Shown piece after piece: positions 62,231 through 64,000 of a DNA stretch of 64,000 nucleotides. Origin of the DNA: Halobacteriovorax sp. GTDB lineage: Bacteria > Bdellovibrionota > Bacteriovoracia > Bacteriovoracales > Bacteriovoracaceae. The notes below the pieces were generated by a model that worked only from the letters and a program-made list of their open reading frames with translations, was not told the DNA's origin and did no database searches. The DNA lies in NCBI GenBank assembly GCA_002720865.1, contig PBIO01000020.1, positions 114,134 to 178,133 of the forward strand, read 5' to 3'. The position numbers and the translations under genes were made by a program. How positions within the stretch are numbered: the first letter of the stretch is position 1; every line of letters begins with the position of its first letter.

Positions 62231-62605
62231 TTAAAGGCTGATTTGAAAATGTTCTTTAAGTTTTAATAAGATTTTTTGCCGATCTATTGGCTTCGGAAAA
62301 ACGTGAAGTGCTCCTTTTTCTATAAGCTCTTCATTAGTTAAATCACTATAACCCGTTATAAACATTAGCTTAGGGCAATCGGGAATCATTTTTATCTGCT
62401 CAAGTAGGTAAATCCCATCTCCGTCAGGCATGCGAACATCCGCTAAAATGAGATCAATTTTTTTGGCCCTAACGACATCAAGGGCCCTATTTCCTGAACT
62501 TTCGAGGGTTACACTAAAGCCCTTTCTTTCTAGGAACTTTCCCAAAGAGTTCACAATAAGCTCTTCATCATCCACTACCAAAATTTCAAAATTAGATTCT
62601 TGCAC
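62231..62605 (-). CDS. Single-domain response regulator (receiver only)
   Basis: 124 residues from GTG 62605 with TGGA upstream; a longer frame starts at 62656 but begins with an AT-rich hydrophobic run that is not family-like. Receiver: EILVVDDEELIVNSLGKFL (Asp pair), phospho-acceptor in LILADVRMPDGDGI (about 52), switch Thr in LMFITGYSD, and Lys in HVFPKPIDR. No output domain. It could serve the orphan kinase at 7660 or another. It ends 16 bases before recQ on the same strand. Confidence 0.9.
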   Translation of the reverse strand: MQESNFEILVVDDEELIVNSLGKFLERKGFSVTLESSGNRALDVVRAKKIDLILADVRMPDGDGIYLLEQIKMIPDCPKLMFITGYSDLTNEELIEKGALHVFPKPIDRQKILLKLKEHFQISL

Positions 62606-62708
62606 AATTAATTCCAGTATCACTATAATTATGAAACTATGCAGTTCTATTATCAACCTGCTTTATATTAATTCTATAGCAATCTGGCAGTGCATCAAGG
62701 CAAATTTC

Positions 62709-63845
62709 ATGAAGCCCATCAATAAAACCGTTGAATCCTTTAAAGAAAGCATTTTTGCTACAATTAGCCGTCTCGCCCATTCTAAAAATGCCGTCAACCT
62801 AGGACAAGGATTCCCTGACTTTGATGGACCAGAATGGATTAGAACCATAGCTAGGGAGTCTTTTGAAGGGAAAAATCAATATGCCCCTTCAATGGGAGTA
62901 AAAGAGCTTCGCGAATCTATTTCAAATTATTATCGAGACTTTTATGAGCTTGAGTATGATTTAAACGAACAAATTACAGTAACTAACGGTGCTACTGAAG
63001 CTATCTTTTGTTCTGCTTTAGCACTTATTAATCCTGGGGATGAAGTCATTGTTCTTGAGCCTTTTTATGATTCTTATATAGCGGCAATAGAATTGGCAGG
63101 AGGTATTCCAGTTCCTGTTACTCTTTACGCTCCCGAGTTTAAATTTAAAATGGATGAGCTTCAAAATGCTTTTTCTAGCAAAACTAAATTGGTATTTTTA
63201 AACTCCCCTCACAATCCAACAGGAAAAGTTTTTAGCCAAGAGGAGTTAAGCTCACTTTGTGACCTAGTTATTAAACATGATGCTTACATCTTAAGTGACG
63301 AAGTTTATGAATTTTTAACTTTTAAAAACTCAAAGCATTTACCAGTAGCCTCTTTAAGTAATATGAAAGAGAGAACCATTACTATTAGTTCTGCCGGAAA
63401 AACTTACGGTCTCACAGGTTGGAAAATAGGTTGGATATGTAGTTCAAGTGAAATCAGTCATGCCATAAGAATGGTTCACCAATTTAATACTTTTAGTGTT
63501 TGCACTCCACTACAGTACACTGTTGCCAAAGCTTTAAAAGAAATAAAAGAATATGTACCCAGCTTTAAAGAACAATACTCAAACCTTCGAAGTCAACTGG
63601 TGGATGGTCTTGAAAATTTAGGCTACAATCCCATCCCCCCTTCTGGTACTTACTTCACTCTAATCCCAACTCCAGAAGGAAAAACGGATATCGAATATTG
63701 CAAAAGTCTAATAGAACAGAAGTCCGTAGCGACGATTCCCCTATCACCTTTTTACCTGAACTCTAAGGAGGGTGAAGGTTATGTTCGGTTTTGTTTTGCC
63801 AAGAAAAAAGAAACCCTTGAGAAGGCCTTAAAGAACCTTAGTTAA
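62709..63845 (+). CDS. Class I/II pyridoxal-phosphate aminotransferase
   Basis: 378 residues from ATG 62709 (AAGG upstream). Starts KTVESFKESIFATISRLAHS then NLGQGFPDFDGPEWI, typical of the kynurenine/glutamine/methionine aminotransferase subgroup. PLP-site Lys in ISSAGKTYGLTGWKIGW (about 237), NSPHNPTGKVF (about 165), SDEVYEF (about 198), and Arg in YVRFCFAKK at the end, which binds the substrate carboxylate. Cytoplasmic. Substrate (methionine salvage or kynurenine-type) not decided by sequence. Confidence 0.93.
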   Translation: MKPINKTVESFKESIFATISRLAHSKNAVNLGQGFPDFDGPEWIRTIARESFEGKNQYAPSMGVKELRESISNYYRDFYELEYDLNEQITVTNGATEAIFCSALALINPGDEVIVLEPFYDSYIAAIELAGGIPVPVTLYAPEFKFKMDELQNAFSSKTKLVFLNSPHNPTGKVFSQEELSSLCDLVIKHDAYILSDEVYEFLTFKNSKHLPVASLSNMKERTITISSAGKTYGLTGWKIGWICSSSEISHAIRMVHQFNTFSVCTPLQYTVAKALKEIKEYVPSFKEQYSNLRSQLVDGLENLGYNPIPPSGTYFTLIPTPEGKTDIEYCKSLIEQKSVATIPLSPFYLNSKEGEGYVRFCFAKKKETLEKALKNLS

Positions 63846-63935
63846 GTTTTAAACTGACCTACTACCGTGGTGATGAACTTTACTCCCAAGACTAGCCTCG
63901 TTTAACTGGTACAGCTTTTGCTTAGATTTACCCTC

Positions 63936-64000
63936 GTGAATCGTAGCTGCCCAAAATCAGATTGTAGTTTTCCTAAAAAACCTTCAAATATTGTTAAGGA
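63936..64000 (+). CDS. Start of a possible zinc-ribbon transposase, cut by the window edge
   Basis: GTG 63936, 21 codons to the edge. TAGATT lies seven bases upstream and there is no Shine-Dalgarno. The sequence begins MNRSCPKSDCSFPKKPSNIV, with a Cys-x4-Cys near the start. This resembles the N-terminal zinc ribbon of IS1-like and related transposases. It is based on few residues; another zinc-ribbon protein or a chance frame is possible. Confidence 0.3.
   Translation, partial: MNRSCPKSDCSFPKKPSNIVK

Noticed and set aside
1..64000. CRISPR arrays, tRNA or rRNA genes, prophage
   Set aside because: No regularly spaced repeats, no recognised tRNA or rRNA sequence, and no phage structural genes were seen on reading both strands.

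Overview
The window is AT-rich and densely coded. About two thirds of the genes lie on the minus strand, many joined by TAATG or ATGA overlaps, and no gap between genes exceeds about 255 bases. It looks like the chromosome of a Bdellovibrionota bacterium, probably of the Bacteriovorax/Halobacteriovorax side. The reasons are a gliding-motility (Agl/Glt-like) gene cluster with a myxobacterial-type outer-membrane barrel, a DUF6178 protein, many small lipoproteins with LxxC lipoboxes, lysozyme-like secreted enzymes, and a deoC/aldehyde dehydrogenase operon that would suit a consumer of prey DNA. The taxonomic placement is inference from gene content; there is no rRNA or tRNA gene in the window.

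Layout. 1-5.4 kb: secreted and lipoproteins, plus an ECF sigma factor overlapping a von Willebrand-A protein with an anti-sigma-like N-terminus. 5.5-9.6 kb: purE-purK and an orphan PAS histidine kinase. 9.7-13.1 kb: deoC, a full aldehyde dehydrogenase and a catalytically dead partial aldehyde dehydrogenase, transcribed from a promoter with an inverted repeat lying over it. 13.2-24 kb: a TonB-like protein, an HD hydrolase, two large secreted proteins (one with a lysozyme-like C-terminus), a polysaccharide deacetylase, a haem protein, a short HTH protein preceded by what looks like the core of a cobalamin riboswitch, and a catalase-like lipoprotein. 24-32 kb: a housekeeping minus-strand run (rplT, rpmI, infC with an AUU start, folE, plsB, an IMPDH/GMP reductase-family enzyme, an Na/Pi-transporter-like protein, fabI). 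33-38 kb: a two-component system with a tiny divergent lipoprotein, a solitary CpaF-type ATPase with an unknown partner, and a glutathione peroxidase. 38-45 kb: DUF6178 protein, a 776-residue secreted protein, a quinone oxidoreductase, a dolichol-kinase-like membrane protein and an esterase. 45.2-56.5 kb: the gliding cluster on the plus strand (VWA lipoprotein, OM barrel, TPR proteins, CglF-like peptide, one TolQ and two TolR proteins, an FHA/TonB-like protein). 56.5-64 kb: an HD-GYP protein, sirtuin, RecQ, a lone receiver protein, an aminotransferase, and at the edge the start of a possible transposase.

System-level observations. Many promoters place a -10 hexamer exactly 5 to 8 bases before the start codon with no Shine-Dalgarno sequence, so leaderless transcripts appear common. 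A 32-base repeat occurs three times, each just downstream of a minus-strand gene. The riboswitch-like leader, the split ALDH16-like pair and the VWA-led gliding cluster are the most interesting items.
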